Made by a program: the position numbers and the translations under genes. From NCBI RefSeq assembly GCF_022458985.1, contig NC_061781.1, forward strand, positions 20,615,001 through 20,679,000: a stretch of 64,000 nt of DNA, read 5' to 3'. The notes under the pieces were generated by a model. It was given only the letters and a program-made list of their open reading frames with translations. It was not told the DNA's origin and did no database searches. This DNA comes from Mugil cephalus (Eukaryota > Chordata > Actinopteri > Mugiliformes > Mugilidae). Shown here piece by piece: positions 14,901 through 27,200 of this stretch. Each line of letters starts with the position of its first letter. Within the stretch, counting starts at the first letter, position 1.

Positions 14901-17900
14901 ACATACGAGCGGCACTGTGAAGTCTGCACATGTTTATTAGAGCCGGCCACAGCGAGAATGTGACCCTCTGGTGGTCCGGTGGTATTCTGCACCGCTGGAG
15001 CTGCGTAATATAACATGTAACGTGAGATGGAACGACTTCTTCCCTGAATGGTTGAGATGTTTGAAATGGCTAAAAAGTCTGTTAAAAATTTTGTGACGGC
15101 GGTGAGACGTTAGATCTGTATTACCTGCAAATGAAGCTGTAGGTGGAGGTTGTTTTGTTGTTTTTACATAATCAAAATTATGTAATCACAAGCAGAAACG
15201 AACATTTTCTCTAGTTTGTGGTTTATCACTGGTAAAAATCATAATCTGTTGGGTTTAGACTTTGACACTAGTCCTGAGTAGAAATCGACCGATATGGATT
15301 TTTTAGAGCCGATACAGATCACATCAGCGTTGGCCAATGGTCAATACGTGCAGCCGATTTTTGCTGAGCCAGTATTTAGAGCCGACATTCTCCCTCCATT
15401 TACATGATAAAAATAACACAGTGATGTTACGAGTCTCAATTTAACCAAAAACATTGAACATTTATTGAACTCAAAGAATATTTAACACTCTCATGCATAC
15501 ATGCAATCTGTTAGAGGGGGAGGGGCAATGTATGGGCTGCACAGGTCTGCAGCGTCTCAAGCAGCACAGGGCTGCCTGTGGATGTGCCCGTCTGTAAATC
15601 TTGATGGGGGAAAAAAAATATATTGTTAAACGCACCCGTGTAGCAGCCGATACCGATACTAGTAAAAAAAATTTTTTAAAAAATGGTCGACCGGCTGATG
15701 TATCCGTCAATGAGTCTTAAAAGCTGCTATAAAAGACGGTCAAACAGGTAGAAGACGCCTCTGTCCACTTTATTGAGACCGTTTGTCTCAATAAAGAAAG
15801 AATTATCCTCTAGTTTCTTAAACACATAAATACATTTTCATACAAATCCAGGAACTTTGCTCTATAAATGTCATATAATGTAATATCATTGTATTGGAAT
15901 GAACATACTTAGAATCCCTGATCTTGGAAACAGTAAAACCCTTGTAGTGAAACTGTTTAATAATTCCTATGAATCAGCAGTGAAAGATTTAACCCTTGAC
16001 CCTTAATTTATCCCTTGCAGGTAAGATCACCCTGCGCGACCTTAAGAGGTGCAAGCTGTCCCACATTTTCTTTGACACTTTCTTCAACATCGAGAAGTAC
16101 CTGGACCACGAGCAGAAGGATCCTTTCTCTGTTATACGGGTAAGCGGAGTTAAACCCAAAACCAGCATCATGACTTGTTTTCCCGCCAGAGGTCAAAGGT
16201 CGATTGTGTGACCTGTGGTGTTTTTTAAGGAGGCGGAGACAGACGGCCAGGAGGTCTCAGACTGGGAGAAATATGCAGCAGAGGAGTACGACATACTGGT
16301 GGCCGAGGAGGCTGCCAACGATCAGTGTAACGATGTGTAAGTGTGGTCTTTTATCTCAGTGCTACAACAGATGTACATTATATTATACACAAAAAAAGAG
16401 TCGTCACTTGGATTTAACGAAGCAACTTGCTGCAGTTGCTCAGGCCTTTTTTTCCCCATAAATTTAAATTTCTTTAAATACACCTCAACATGCACCCAAC
16501 GTATTTTAGTAAAGGCATAAGGGCTTAATAGTGAATAATGATAATAATATTGTATATTCATAATTAGCACTAGGTCGAGTTTAATGTAGAACACAAATAA
16601 AAGGTGGGGGTCCAGTTTAAAGCACACATGTGGTCACTTTCTACTATTAGCTGTTAGTAGGAGTGAGCTGCTGGGTTCATGTGTAGCGTTTGATAAACAA
16701 GAGTCCTGATAGAGGAATTACAAACATGTGTCACGATAATCATGTCAAGGTCCAGTGTAGCGTTATTGTTAAATGATTGAGTTTCAATAAGCATTTTGTC
16801 TGAAAGTGAAGGTTTGAGTATTTGGAGGTGAGGTCCAGTTGATTTCAGTCATTTTCTATCTAAGTAGACAGTCTTCATAGCGGATTAGCAGAGCCTGACG
16901 CCCCCTCCTCCCCCCCCCTCCCTCCTAAGAGCAGAGCCCCTCTGAGAGTGAGTCAGTGATAAATGAGGCTGCTGACAGCTATGTTGTGTGGCGGTTTTAG
17001 GAACACCACCGACTCCTAAAGGCAGGCTGCTAACCGCTAACAGCAGGTAAGACACTCAGGGTACCAGCAGAGACTATGTGTTCTCCTCCTTGCTCCTCTC
17101 TAGTCCTTTCACCCACTCCTAGCTTCCACTCACCCCCCCCCCCCCCCACCCCCCCCCCCCCACAGACCCGAGCATACCGTTGACAGAAGGTAGCTGTTTG
17201 TCAGCCGGCACAGTGTCGTGTTTATGTGGCCACGTCGCGGAGCTGGGGAGTCTGTTTTTGAAGCAGACGGCTTCTGTTTTTATCCTTCCTCTATTTCTGC
17301 CTCTGTTCATGCCTTCGTGTGGTGGCTCCCGTGTCCTTTCCAGCCGCACTGGTTTGTTTAGAACCTCTTCAAGGAGACGTACTTCTGAATTTTGGGGACT
17401 ACGTTTGTTTGCCTTCTTGTTAAGAATCAGATGAGAGGGTTGAAGTTTTTTACCAAAGCCACCAGTTAGCTTAGCATTAATAGGCCACCTAGCATCACCT
17501 CTAAATAATGTTTTTTAACTATTTGTGGCTTTGATTGGTTAATTAATGTATGAAAACATTGGTTTTTTTGCCTGGTACAGTTATTTCTGTCTATTTATTT
17601 CATCATATAGATAATTATGATGAACAATATATTTGTGCTGCTCACATTTTTGCATTTTTTGTTTGAACAAATGCGTTTCTTTGGCTGTCACCATGCTTCA
17701 TGTTCACGTGGTGGCGCCAATAAATAAGCTAAGCTAAGCTAAGCTAAGCCAAGCTAGCCGGCGTGCACTCTCCATCAAACTCTTTTCAAGAAGGCAAAAA
17801 CGTTTTTCCAAACCATTTTTGCAACATAATGGTCCTTCCATTCACCACAGTATCACTGCTGAGTGTGTTTCAATGACTATATCATATATACCTTGTTTGA

Positions 17901-18681
17901 AAACATATTATTTGTTTTAGAGTTTTTGCTTGGTGTGATCATTCCTCTTGTTCATACTGGCTGCTATGAAAGGGAAGTATAATAAAAAAATAATAAATAA
18001 TAATAAATAAAAATAAATAAATATGAGGCTTAATGGCACTTTAGTTCGAAATTCCTCTTTTAACTTCCTGAGACCTGGTGTCCTCATACGGGGACATTAT
18101 TCTTCTTCGTTTAGACCTGTTGTCCTAATAAGGAGACACTTTTTTCTGCCATGTACTGGCATCGAAGGGACAGTAAACTTATTTATTTATGCATGAAAAT
18201 TTAACAAATTCACAAGTTCTCGTTTGAGGACGTTGGGATTTCATTGTTTCCAATTTTGCGTTTGCATTAAAATAAACAGTTTTATGTTTTGGTTCACATT
18301 AGTGACCTAATTGTAATATACAGTGAAATAATTCCTGTTTCTGCATAATAATAGTAATAATAAACATAATTTAAAAAAAAAAACTACTATTATTTTATAC
18401 TTCTTAGGTCGTACTAATGCTAAATACCTATAAATATCTTAATCTTATTTTAAAAGATAAACAGAAGGAATGATTTCAACGGGGAAAAAACTGTTTCACT
18501 GTTCACACAGGCTCCTGATTATCGTGTTTTGAATCTGTGCAGGTATGAAAATCCTCTGAGCCCGTTAGGGCAGCACATCTCCAGTGAGCTGGGTCTGACC
18601 AAGAGACACTTCTTTGAGATCCCCAGTCCGCACTGCAACCTGGACCTGGACGAGTACGAGTACGAAGACGACTTTGAATGA
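5978..18681 (+). CDS. ppp2r3b: Protein phosphatase 2A regulatory subunit B'' (PPP2R3B-like, PR48/PR70), 13 coding exons
   Basis: This encodes a B''-type regulatory subunit of protein phosphatase 2A, which binds the A/C core and directs it to substrates in a calcium-sensitive way. Coding exons: 5978-6109, 8440-8619, 9003-9106, 10166-10268, 11587-11661, 11758-11844, 13350-13506, 14169-14217, 14327-14416, 14494-14669, 16021-16139, 16230-16336 and 18543-18681. They join in phase to about 505 residues. The N-terminal LARGCDFVLPSRFKKRL segment and the SIPKFYFPQGRP segment are family hallmarks. Two EF-hand loops are visible, at about residues 261-272 (DSDHDLYIDQKD) and 335-346 (DLDGDGVLSMYE), each with calcium-ligand acidic residues. 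The short N-terminus resembles the PR48-type start, and the acidic C-terminal tail resembles PPP2R3B more than PPP2R3A. The first ATG in frame with an A at -3 was chosen; a second ATG follows two codons later. Intron 1 seems to use a GC donor. Exon 2 could also start at 8434, which would add two residues. A longer upstream isoform is not excluded. Confidence 0.93.
7637..8100 (+). repeat. Dispersed repeat, left member of an inverted pair
   Basis: This stretch in ppp2r3b intron 1 matches the reverse complement of about 9640-10000. Shared blocks include the stretch around the sequence ATTGTCCATTAAGAA, a CACCTTGATC-AGGCAGTATTGTTA block and a CCTAAGATGAGTTCTTCC block. The copies differ by scattered substitutions and indels, as expected for two old insertions of one family. 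I cannot name the family. Confidence 0.8.
9640..10000 (-). repeat. Dispersed repeat, right member of an inverted pair
   Basis: This stretch in ppp2r3b intron 3 is the inverted partner of 7637-8100. The two arms are separated by about 1.5 kb, which contains exons 2 and 3. Confidence 0.8.
10128..10163 (+). promoter_or_regulatory. Extended polypyrimidine tract of the ppp2r3b exon 4 acceptor
   Basis: A run of more than 20 T followed by CCTCTCTCTCTCTCC ends directly at the AG before exon 4. It is an unusually long and pure pyrimidine tract for a 3' splice site, and its T run is likely to vary in length. Confidence 0.8.
12732..13266. mobile_element. Non-autonomous DNA transposon (MITE) with CTCCTGAGACCC ends
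   Basis: The left end CTCCTGAGACCC and the right end GGGTCTCAGGAGG are inverted repeats of one another. Internally the element carries the phrases TCCTCATATGAGGACGT near the left end and GTCCACATATGAGGACA near the right end. There is no coding capacity. It sits in ppp2r3b intron 6, and a shorter relative is at 18061-18425. Confidence 0.8.
15279..15712. mobile_element. Probable hAT-like MITE remnant
   Basis: The left end reads TAGAAATCGACCGATATGG and the right end has GGTCGACCGGCTGATGTATC, which are roughly inverted to each other. Several GCCGATAC-type words occur inside near each end. This pattern is familiar from short hAT-related elements in vertebrates. It lies in ppp2r3b intron 10. The family name is from memory and not confirmed. 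Confidence 0.55.
16444..16625. mobile_element. Truncated copy of the CAGGGGTCTTCA MITE family
   Basis: The stretch matches the internal part of the element at 63501-63827, including ATTTTAGTAAAGG, the GCTTAATA-TGAAT block with ATAATAATA, and TTAGCACTAG followed by TTTAAT-TAGAACACA. The terminal inverted repeats are not recognisable here, so it is a decayed fragment in ppp2r3b intron 12. Confidence 0.7.
17130..17162. repeat. Homopolymer C tract
   Basis: More than 25 C residues, broken by a single A, occur in ppp2r3b intron 12. Such tracts are prone to length change and sequencing error. Confidence 0.9.
18061..18425. mobile_element. Decayed copy of the CTCCTGAGACCC MITE
   Basis: It begins with TTCCTGAGACCTGGTGTCCTCATACGGGGACATTA-like sequence, matching the left end and the first internal palindrome of the copy at 12732-13266. 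The two copies share further blocks such as AGTGAC-T-AT-GTAAT and TGAAATAATTCC. No clear right terminus is left. Confidence 0.6.
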
Positions 18682-19574
18682 TGCTTGATGTGTTGCCGTT
18701 TGTTTTTGTTTGTTTGTTTGTTTTCTTTTCTGTTTTCCCACAAACCTGCTGATCAGCCTCCGCCCCCAGAAGTCGAAGAGCTTGTGTCGGTGGTTGAATC
18801 ACGTGGACTCGAGATCACAAGATCTGGACACACTTCACTAAACAGAGTAAACAGAAAACCAGAGGACTCAGCTGAAGCTCTGAACAGTTGGAGAAACGGA
18901 CTTTTTATCACACATTTGACAAACGGGAAATAAAAATATCTCTCGGTGCAGACGGTACATGTTTTTATATATATATATATATTTGTTTTTCACACTTCAC
19001 CACAAGCAGCATGTCTTTTTTTTGGCCTTTGCTCCCTCCACGCGAAATAACAGGCTGTTTTTCTGCATGTAATCTTTCGCGTCAATAATGTTCGGAGTTT
19101 TTTTTTCTTTCACCCGTGTCGTGTGATCATGAGCCGCGTCTCTTAAAACACCGGAGCTCCCCGAGTCGTCGGGCAGAAAACCACACGCCGGGTGTCGGAC
19201 TTATTGGCTGACGTCACATTCCTAACGAAGGGATTTCTGCGAGTCGGAAAGTTGCTGTAAATGCCAAAACGAAGCCACCGTTGAGCCTTCTGGAGACACA
19301 AGCACACACTTCACACACACACAGCGTTTGTTGTACAGGTCTATCTATATTAAAGAGTTTAATGTATGTGTGACATGGGCTTATATATAAATTATTAGAG
19401 ATGAATTTATAAGTGACTGTAAATATTTATTTTGTGCTTGCTGTGTTGTAAATGATTTGGGCAAGTGTTTTTTTTTTTTTTTCTAAGTCACAAAGTGCGT
19501 ATAAATTGAACGTGCTTTGACAAAAACAAACAAAAGGAACCATTTTAAGATGTTTTGCTTTTTGTTAAATTAAT

Positions 19575-19580
19575 AATAAA
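19575..19580 (+). terminator. Polyadenylation signal AATAAA, candidate for ppp2r3b
   Basis: AATAAA occurs about 0.9 kb after the ppp2r3b stop codon, followed by a GT-rich stretch (AAATGTGCGGTGTCATGTGG). An earlier AATAAA at 18929-18934 is an alternative. Which one is used cannot be settled from sequence. Confidence 0.5.
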
Positions 19581-20405
19581 GCCTTAGTCAACGGAGTAAA
19601 ATGTGCGGTGTCATGTGGTGCATCCGGTTAGAGCTACTTTTGATATGTTCACTGCTAGAGTTTATGTACCGCAGGTGAAAACAAAAATAAAACAAACGTA
19701 TTAATACAATGATGTTTTTCAAAATGTAAAAAATAAAAGTTTTGGGATTCATGCTGCTCTGCTGCTGCTGTACACAAACATTCATGAATGTACGGAGGAA
19801 AAGATGTAAAAATAAAAGTGGAACAAGGGTGTAAGGACATTTACAGGAGTGCTTGGATATGTTTTTATTTTATTTACATGAAATACAATAAAGTGGCAAG
19901 TAGGGAAACTAAAGCACCTGTCATGATTATTAAATTACACCTGGACCTGATTGATTAAAAGATAAATATGTAGTGTCACCTGTAACATTCAAGTAGATTT
20001 TACAGTGTGCAAAAAAAAAAATACATAAATAATCCTCAAATTAAAGTGGTATGAGAATAATGACCATAATAATGCCACAGAAGAAGAAGATGACTGGTGT
20101 TGGTTAATATTTTCTTATTTTTAACAAATTCCATGAGAAGACTAAACCCGGCTGACTTTGACAAAAATCCATTAACAAACATCAGTCTGCTTAAAATATT
20201 AAATTAATTTAGATAAACATCTGTAGCTTTTAGCAAAAGTCTCTATAAAGTGGGTAAACAGTGCATTAGCTGCGCATTTGTATCATTTATATATTACAGG
20301 TATTTTTGGCAGCAGGCTAAAAAAAAAAAAGAAAAAGAGAAAGAAATACTGTACACACTGCAGTAGCACAGGACCAGGACCCATTAATGCATCTATGTAA
20401 GATAA

Positions 20406-20840
20406 GACACACGGATCAGCCACAACATTATGACCACTGACAGGAGACGTAAATAACATTTAAACCATGTTGTGATAATTCAGTGTTCTGCTGGGAAACG
20501 TTTGGACCCGACATTCATTTCTGTATGTTACTTAGACATTTAGCACCCACCTAAGACCAGACGAGGCACCCCATTCTGCAGTCTGACACAGACACGCACA
20601 AAAACGGTTCAGGAGCAACTCCCCAACAGACCCCTAACTAATCAAGTGTCTGTAGGATGATCCCCTCCCCTCGACCCATAGGACCCAAAGTCCCCCACTA
20701 ACAACAACATCCTGTTTCCAGACACCACAGGACGCCCTCAGAAGGCCCGTGTCCATTCTCTGATAAGTCACAACTGTTTTGGAGGCACAAGGGGAAACCT
20801 ATTTATGACTATTTGGTCATAATGTTATGCCGGATCGGTT
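20406..20840. mobile_element. Short non-autonomous Tc1-like element
   Basis: The left end CGGATCAGCCACAACATTAT and the right end GTCATAATGTTATGCCGGAT are imperfect inverted repeats. This end sequence is typical of a very common fish family that I associate with Tc1/mariner elements. The internal part is the reverse complement of the copy at 45193-45583. A second right end, GTCATAATGTTACGCCTGAT, lies at 21033-21069, so this may be a compound or nested insertion. Confidence 0.7.
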
Positions 20841-21032
20841 TTGAAAATATTGCACCAGAGCTGCTTTTTATAATTCTGTACTTACTCTTATAGATTAAAA
20901 AAAAACAAAACATCTTCTAGTGGCTCAAGAGAGACAATAAACAGCAAGAATATGAGAACATTAACAATTTACATTAGAATAATTTCAACAATTTTAAGAT
21001 TTTAAACTGATTCATGATTTCCTCGTGGTGGT

Positions 21033-21069
21033 TTTAAGGTGGTCATAATGTTACGCCTGATCGGTGTAT
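21033..21069. mobile_element. Isolated end of the Tc1-like family
   Basis: GGTGGTCATAATGTTACGCC followed by TGATCGGTGTA matches the outer end of the elements at 20406-20840 and 45193-45583. It stands alone about 200 bases beyond the other end. Confidence 0.65.
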
Positions 21070-21273
21070 GTCAGACATGTTCATAATTCATAGCTGGTTT
21101 TGGCTTTTGCATGACAGAATATCTGAAGCTGGGGAGATCTGCTCCTGAAAACATGACATGCTGCACGCTCAACAAAGCTCAAGTTTGGTTGCAAGGTGCA
21201 AAAATAAACCAAAAGCGATGGAATCATCTCTGGGATGTGATGAGGTCCGGACAGAATTGCTCTCGGCCGCACT

Positions 21274-24200
21274 TCACAGTTCGACCTCCACGGTGTCGTC
21301 GTCCTCCGGCTCGTTGCCAGCGCTGAGGACGGACCCCTCGGCGTTCAGCCTCTTTGCGGGAGGCTCCGACAGAGGGACAGACGATGGATCCGTGTCAGCC
21401 GTCCTCTCCTGATGGCTGAGGACATGAGTGACATGAGATGAGTGGCTTCGTAAACAACCTCTAAAAACAAACAGAGCGTCCTGAGTCTCACCTCGAACTG
21501 AAGCTAGCTCTGTGAACTTTACCAGCTTTGGGATCGGCGGAGCTGAACGGCCCGGGAGACTTGCTCCCTGAAAACACACACACAAAAAAAGAAGATGCAC
21601 ATTTAGCTACTGTGCGACAATAAGGACGTGCAGCGTATCTGTGTGCTGCTGTGAGTCGTGTTGTACCTTCCAGTTTTTGTTTGAAAGGAGAGCGGCTGTG
21701 CAGGCAGGGCTTCCTGTCGGAGCTCACGTACGACACAGCGTCCTCGCCCTCAGCCACGGCCAATAAAGACGCGCGGTAGTAGATAAGCGGCTGCCAGCAC
21801 TCCTCCCTGAGGTCAATGATGTGCTCGGCGGTGTGCTTCTGCAGGTAGGAGAACCTGCACAGACACGAAAAAAAACTCTCAGCAGCCTTCAACCAGATTT
21901 ACCTGACACACAACAGCGACAACAATAGCACTCACACCAACTTCTTGTCTGGTTTGAGGAGTTTGCTGGAGAACTCGCTGAGGATCGTCAGGTAGGAGAG
22001 GTACGGAGGTGTGGCCGACTCCGGGCTCTGACTGAACTCTTGGAACACAAACTCTATGCCGTTTCTAAAACATGTAACCACAAACAATTTAGACAAGAAA
22101 CTTGGCAAAGACAGTCTACAAAAAAAAAAAAAAAAAAAAAAACACTGCGAAAAATCCTCGCATCAAAGAAATACATCTTATATTTTGTTCAGAGAACTTA
22201 TTTTAATAACTTTGTGCTAAGATTTTCTGTCAAGCAAAAAAAAAAGTATTTTTTTTCTAAATACAAGATGATTTGACTGAATACAAGAATACTTTGCTTC
22301 TTTCTAGTAATGCTGCTTTTGCAGTGCAAGGAATAAGCGGTGACTCCAGTGCGGCGCTGCTGACCTGTGGATCATGACGACGCACTCGCGAAACTTGACG
22401 AGGTCCCCCAGGGTGAGGGCGAAGCGCCTGGCCAGCTCCTTGATGCTGGTGAAGGTCTGGACTCCCGGCTGAGCCCTGCCGCCGCTCTCCTGCTCCCGCT
22501 TCAGTCGCACAAACAGCTGTGGAGGAGACAAAAACACACACAGCGTATTTCAGCCATTAGACAGTTAGAGCCTGAAGTTTAATACATATATATATATATA
22601 TTTTTCCGTGGACTGATTTTACCTGCTGCAAACACAGCACCAGTGTGCGAGCGCTCTCTATCTTGTCTATCTGCCTGGTCCTGTACATCGTCTCCTTGAT
22701 GATGTCTCCGAAGTCATTGTAGTACTGGGGACAAACGGGGACAAGCTTTCCCGTTAGCGGCTAGCTTTGAACATTCAGGTCATGCACTAAAGTGAACTCT
22801 ATTTCCTGAACCAGGAAGTCAGAAATAACATGTTTCCACTCTTTTTTTATTGTCAAACAGAAGAAATATACATGGAAAAGTTGAGAAGAGTTGTGTCTCT
22901 CTGCAGAAAACAGATGCTCAAAGATGAAATGTAATCAGAATACATAAATCAGGATGTCAGTGCACAACACACGGTGAGGATGTCCTGTGTGGGAATCTCT
23001 TCTTCTTTTTTAGATGAAGTGGCGTTCCTGTCAGATCTATCAGACGGTTCACAGACAGACCGACACAGGGCCAGGGCGAGAGAGTCAGCACCTTCACGTC
23101 TGATTCTCTGCATGGAAACGGTGGAGGGATCTTTCCAAGTTGGCGCTAAGCGAAGGAATTTATCTGGGGGTGTTGGTTCATGAGTGATGGCAAAATGGAG
23201 TGAGAGATGGACGGATTGAACCACCGGGGTAAAGAGGGAGGGGAGCTGACGTCAACGATACAATTAGCTGAGGTGAGTATCCTCTGGGTTCAGCTTCAGA
23301 GGAAGGGTTAGGTGGTTCAGAGCAGAACCACTGCTCCTTCGTGTCATAGAAAGTGCATAGTGCTAGCTGGAGCCAGTTAGCTTGCTTAGCTTAGCATGAA
23401 GACTGTAAGTGGGGAAACTGTCAGTGTAGCTCAGCTGAAAGCTAATAAAATCCTGTGACATTCCCAAGGGCAATAATTATCTGATCTGTTCACTTAAGTG
23501 CAAGATTTATTACACTCGTCACTTCGGAACATGCTAATTCCTGCTTATTATAATTATTATTGTTCTCTCAGGTCTCAACTGCAGAGTGCACAATTGTGCA
23601 GTATTTTAAGTTTTTTTTATATTACTATTTTTTTATATAAAGTGGCAAATCACCACATTGTTTTGCTTCTCATAATAGCTCTTCATTAATTGTGTAGACC
23701 CCTTCACTGCCTACGTCACTGTGATGTCACAACATTAGCTGGAGGCAAAACAGAGGGAAGCTTGAGACAAACACAGTCACTGTCAACCGAGAAAATGTTG
23801 TTTCTGTATATTGCTGTATTTTAGGCTGACGAAACCGAACAAGCAAAAGAAAAATAAATAATAATAAAAAAAGAAACCTGCCACTGCTAGTCATAAATGA
23901 CTTTGGTTGAATGTGATTTAAAAAAAGATTGGAATGAGACAATCATCAACAACACTTGTGTTTGCAGTGCATATTTTATATCAGGTGAGATTAACATTTA
24001 ATGCATCATCAGTTTCAGCTTGGATAATGTTATGGTTCAGAATAAATCGTGACTGAAATTACGATAAATTAATCATTATTTGGGGGATTCTTGTTACACG
24101 TTCATACTAATGCTAACCGCTATTCTAGCTAACTCAACGTTAGTTGTATGTTTCATTGGTGTCCCAGCTGAAGTTGCATTCACTACATTAGCCTCCACAG

Positions 24201-27200
24201 TGGTTACACTTAGTTCTTGTAATATCTTTGTTGTAGAGGCTTCACTTGAGAAAGACAGACCAGACTTCGTCCCCTCTGTGTCCTCTTTTGGTCAAATTGT
24301 CCACCCAGTGAGTGAGAGTGTAGGGTGGGTGGTCTCAGGGACTGAATGTATCAGTGTATTATCTAAAATAAGTGTTTTCCTCCTCCACTCCAGCTGTTGA
24401 AATATGCTAACAGGCGTTTACAGGCTGTAGTGTTTTGCCTCCAGCTAAGCCCCGCCCCTCTAAATATGGCACATTGTTTACAAGCTGTTAAGAGGTCTAT
24501 ATACTTACTGATCAAGTTCATTGTGTGTATCTGCTTCTGCCCGTTACTTCTTTCTCTAAATTCTTTTATTCTGACGCTGTACCGTTTTTCTATTTTTTAC
24601 GCTTTATTTTTACGCTTATTTAAGAGCTTTGTCTCGTACCATTGAGCAAATTGATGACTTATGTGTAACAGCTCGGTTTAAAGTTTTTATGCTAAGCTAA
24701 GCTAACCACCTAGCTTCAGATTTAGCAGTCACAATGAAGGTGTCTCCTCAGTGGACCCCCCCTCCACAAACCATGTCCACCCTTTACCTTCATGTAGTAC
24801 ATGAAGACCTCCGCCGCCATGCTCATCTCCAGCACTCCGTGAACTATCAGCTTGCAGAAGGCCGCCAGCAGATTCCTTCTTTTGTGAAGGTCCTCCAGCC
24901 TCTCGCCTCCAGGGCTTTCGCCGGCTGAGCAGACCAGATGCAGTTGGACGCGAAGTGGTCGAGAGCGGGAGACGGGGGCGAAGTAAGAAGAGCGATCAAT
25001 CATGAGAAATGGCACAAGAGAAAGAAAAGAACAAAGCAAAACGCGAGGAACGGGCGTTTCGGTTTCAGTGTCTCGGGCCGATGGCTTTAGCAGGTGGAAA
25101 TCAAAGATAACACAAGTCTGGAGTTATAGTTGTGACACCATGTGGCTTCAATCTTTCACAAGGCTAATAAAATAGGCTCGGAGGTGAGCCAGAGTTAATG
25201 GAATTTTCTCACGGAAAAGAGATTGCCCTGATTTTATGATTTAACTCAGTGGCCTTGCCCTCCGAGTGATCTCTGATCCAGCAGCTAATAGAAAACACTG
25301 TCTTTATAACAAAATCGTTACCAGGCAAATCCAATAAAACAATAGCTTTTTATTACATGTTCAAAAACCAATAATCCTGTATCGTATTTGGGGCGAACAT
25401 TTAAGAGAGTCCCACCAGGGCAGTTATTGACTTCTATGGACCATCGCATATTTGGATGCAATATGTCTCCGGGAGTAGAAGCTATTGTAAAGATAATAAA
25501 AATGTTTTAGCTGGGAATGAATTCACGCGTTTACCTGCAGGACTTGCACACGGGGATCTGCCCTGGGTGTGCGTTTTTCCCAACACATCAATCCTCATTT
25601 GGGAACAGGCGGCGGCACGGTGCAATTTACAAGCCGCGTCGCTTTGCATAACAAAGTCTAGCGTCTTTTCGCGCAAATTAGTCGACCCTGTTTCAGTCTG
25701 AGGAAATTAACAAGACCTCCTTTGTAACTGAGGGTCAATTGTCAGGTCAGGTTGGAAATCAGAGCCCATTTACAGTCAGCAGGCAGCTCTGCAGCGACTT
25801 ATTAGGCCGAATGTGTGGCCGCGCATTTAAAATCTGCATGTGTTAAACACCACGAGGCCAGAAATCACTCTGAGGAGGAGGAGAGGAGGAGGAGAGGAGG
25901 GAGAGTGCCATCTACAGTTCAACATGTCGACTCCAAACAGCAGGGACGATTTTAAGGCGTCACAGTTCAAAAAAAAAAAAAGAGAGATTCTCGACATGTC
26001 TGTATTTATTAATCAGCTACAGTTATGTTTTCTGATTTTACATTACAGTCATATCAGTAAAATTAAGCCAACAGTTCCCACGCGCTTTGCGTCAAGTTTC
26101 ACACGTCTTTAAATCGTTCGAGCTTTTCCACCGAAGAGACGTTTCCCTCCTGACGTCTCACATGGTTTCATTTAACTGAATGTCTGAGGCCCACAGAGGT
26201 CAAACAGCTTCACGGCAAAAGAAGAAGAAGAAAAAAAAAAAGAGAGTAGGGATTGTGAAGAAAAAAAAAATGAATGCAAGTTTGTGCATCAGAGATTAGT
26301 TTTCTGTTACTTTTCCTGATTCTGTAATTGTTTTTACTGTGAGCTTTATAAGTGGAGATCTAATTAACTGTAGCCACAGCTACAGCTTTCACTGCAAAGT
26401 GTCTGTATTGGTGGCTGCATTTTGACTTTTGTGATCATATATCAGCAAAAGAGGATGATTTTCTGCATAATCAGAACGTATTTTACTTAATTTTGCAACT
26501 CAGACTTTCAGTGCAACATTTTAAGTAAAGATTGTGTCATTTTTTTGATCCCGCGTTCCTCTGATCGTCATCAAAATAAATGAAACACAATCGTCAACTC
26601 ATCTAAACTGTTATAAAATGATTTTAAAAAAATAATTTTCAACATATAAACATACTCTTCTTAAAATAATTAGTGGCTGCTGTTTGACTATATAAGGTTA
26701 AATTAGTTCATTGTGTTGTATTGTCATTTAAAAGTGTTGAATCTGTGTGTTTTTAAAAGTTTAAACACTCCATAAGTCGCCTACGTCCAAAATTTTAAAA
26801 AAAAAAAAAGTTCATTCTCAGTTTATACGACGCACTGATTTGTCTTTGAGTGATTTTCCAAACTATTTAATCGTGATTAAATAATTTTAAAAAGTCACAA
26901 GTAGGTGAACTTAAACAGAGCAGATCACACACAATCACACACAAGCGGAGCTCAGACTGCCTTCAAAGAGAAGCAACAAAAAGAAAAACATATTTTATAA
27001 TCGTCTGGGAATTTGTGTTTTTGAGTCTTTGTAGATTAAAATCTGCACGAAAGGTTGAAGTGGAAAAAAAAAAAGAGCACTCACCCCTGTTCTGTCCGTC
27101 AGAGTCGGAGCCGACGAAGACGTGGCTGCATACGAAGGTCAGCAGCGCCCTCTGCAGTTTGGGGCTGGGGGTGTAGAGCAGCGGGCCGAAGGAGGTGGGA

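Larger units (their letters stand above)
18682..21273. other. 3' UTR of ppp2r3b and spacer between convergent genes
   Basis: The first part should be the ppp2r3b 3' UTR, with AATAAA at 18929 and 19575. The rest is A/T-rich and holds a Tc1-like remnant at 20406-20840 and a second repeat end at 21033-21069. The stag3 3' UTR must also lie here on the opposite strand; TTTATT (AATAAA on the minus strand) near 19866-19875 is one possible signal. No further gene was seen. Confidence 0.6.
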
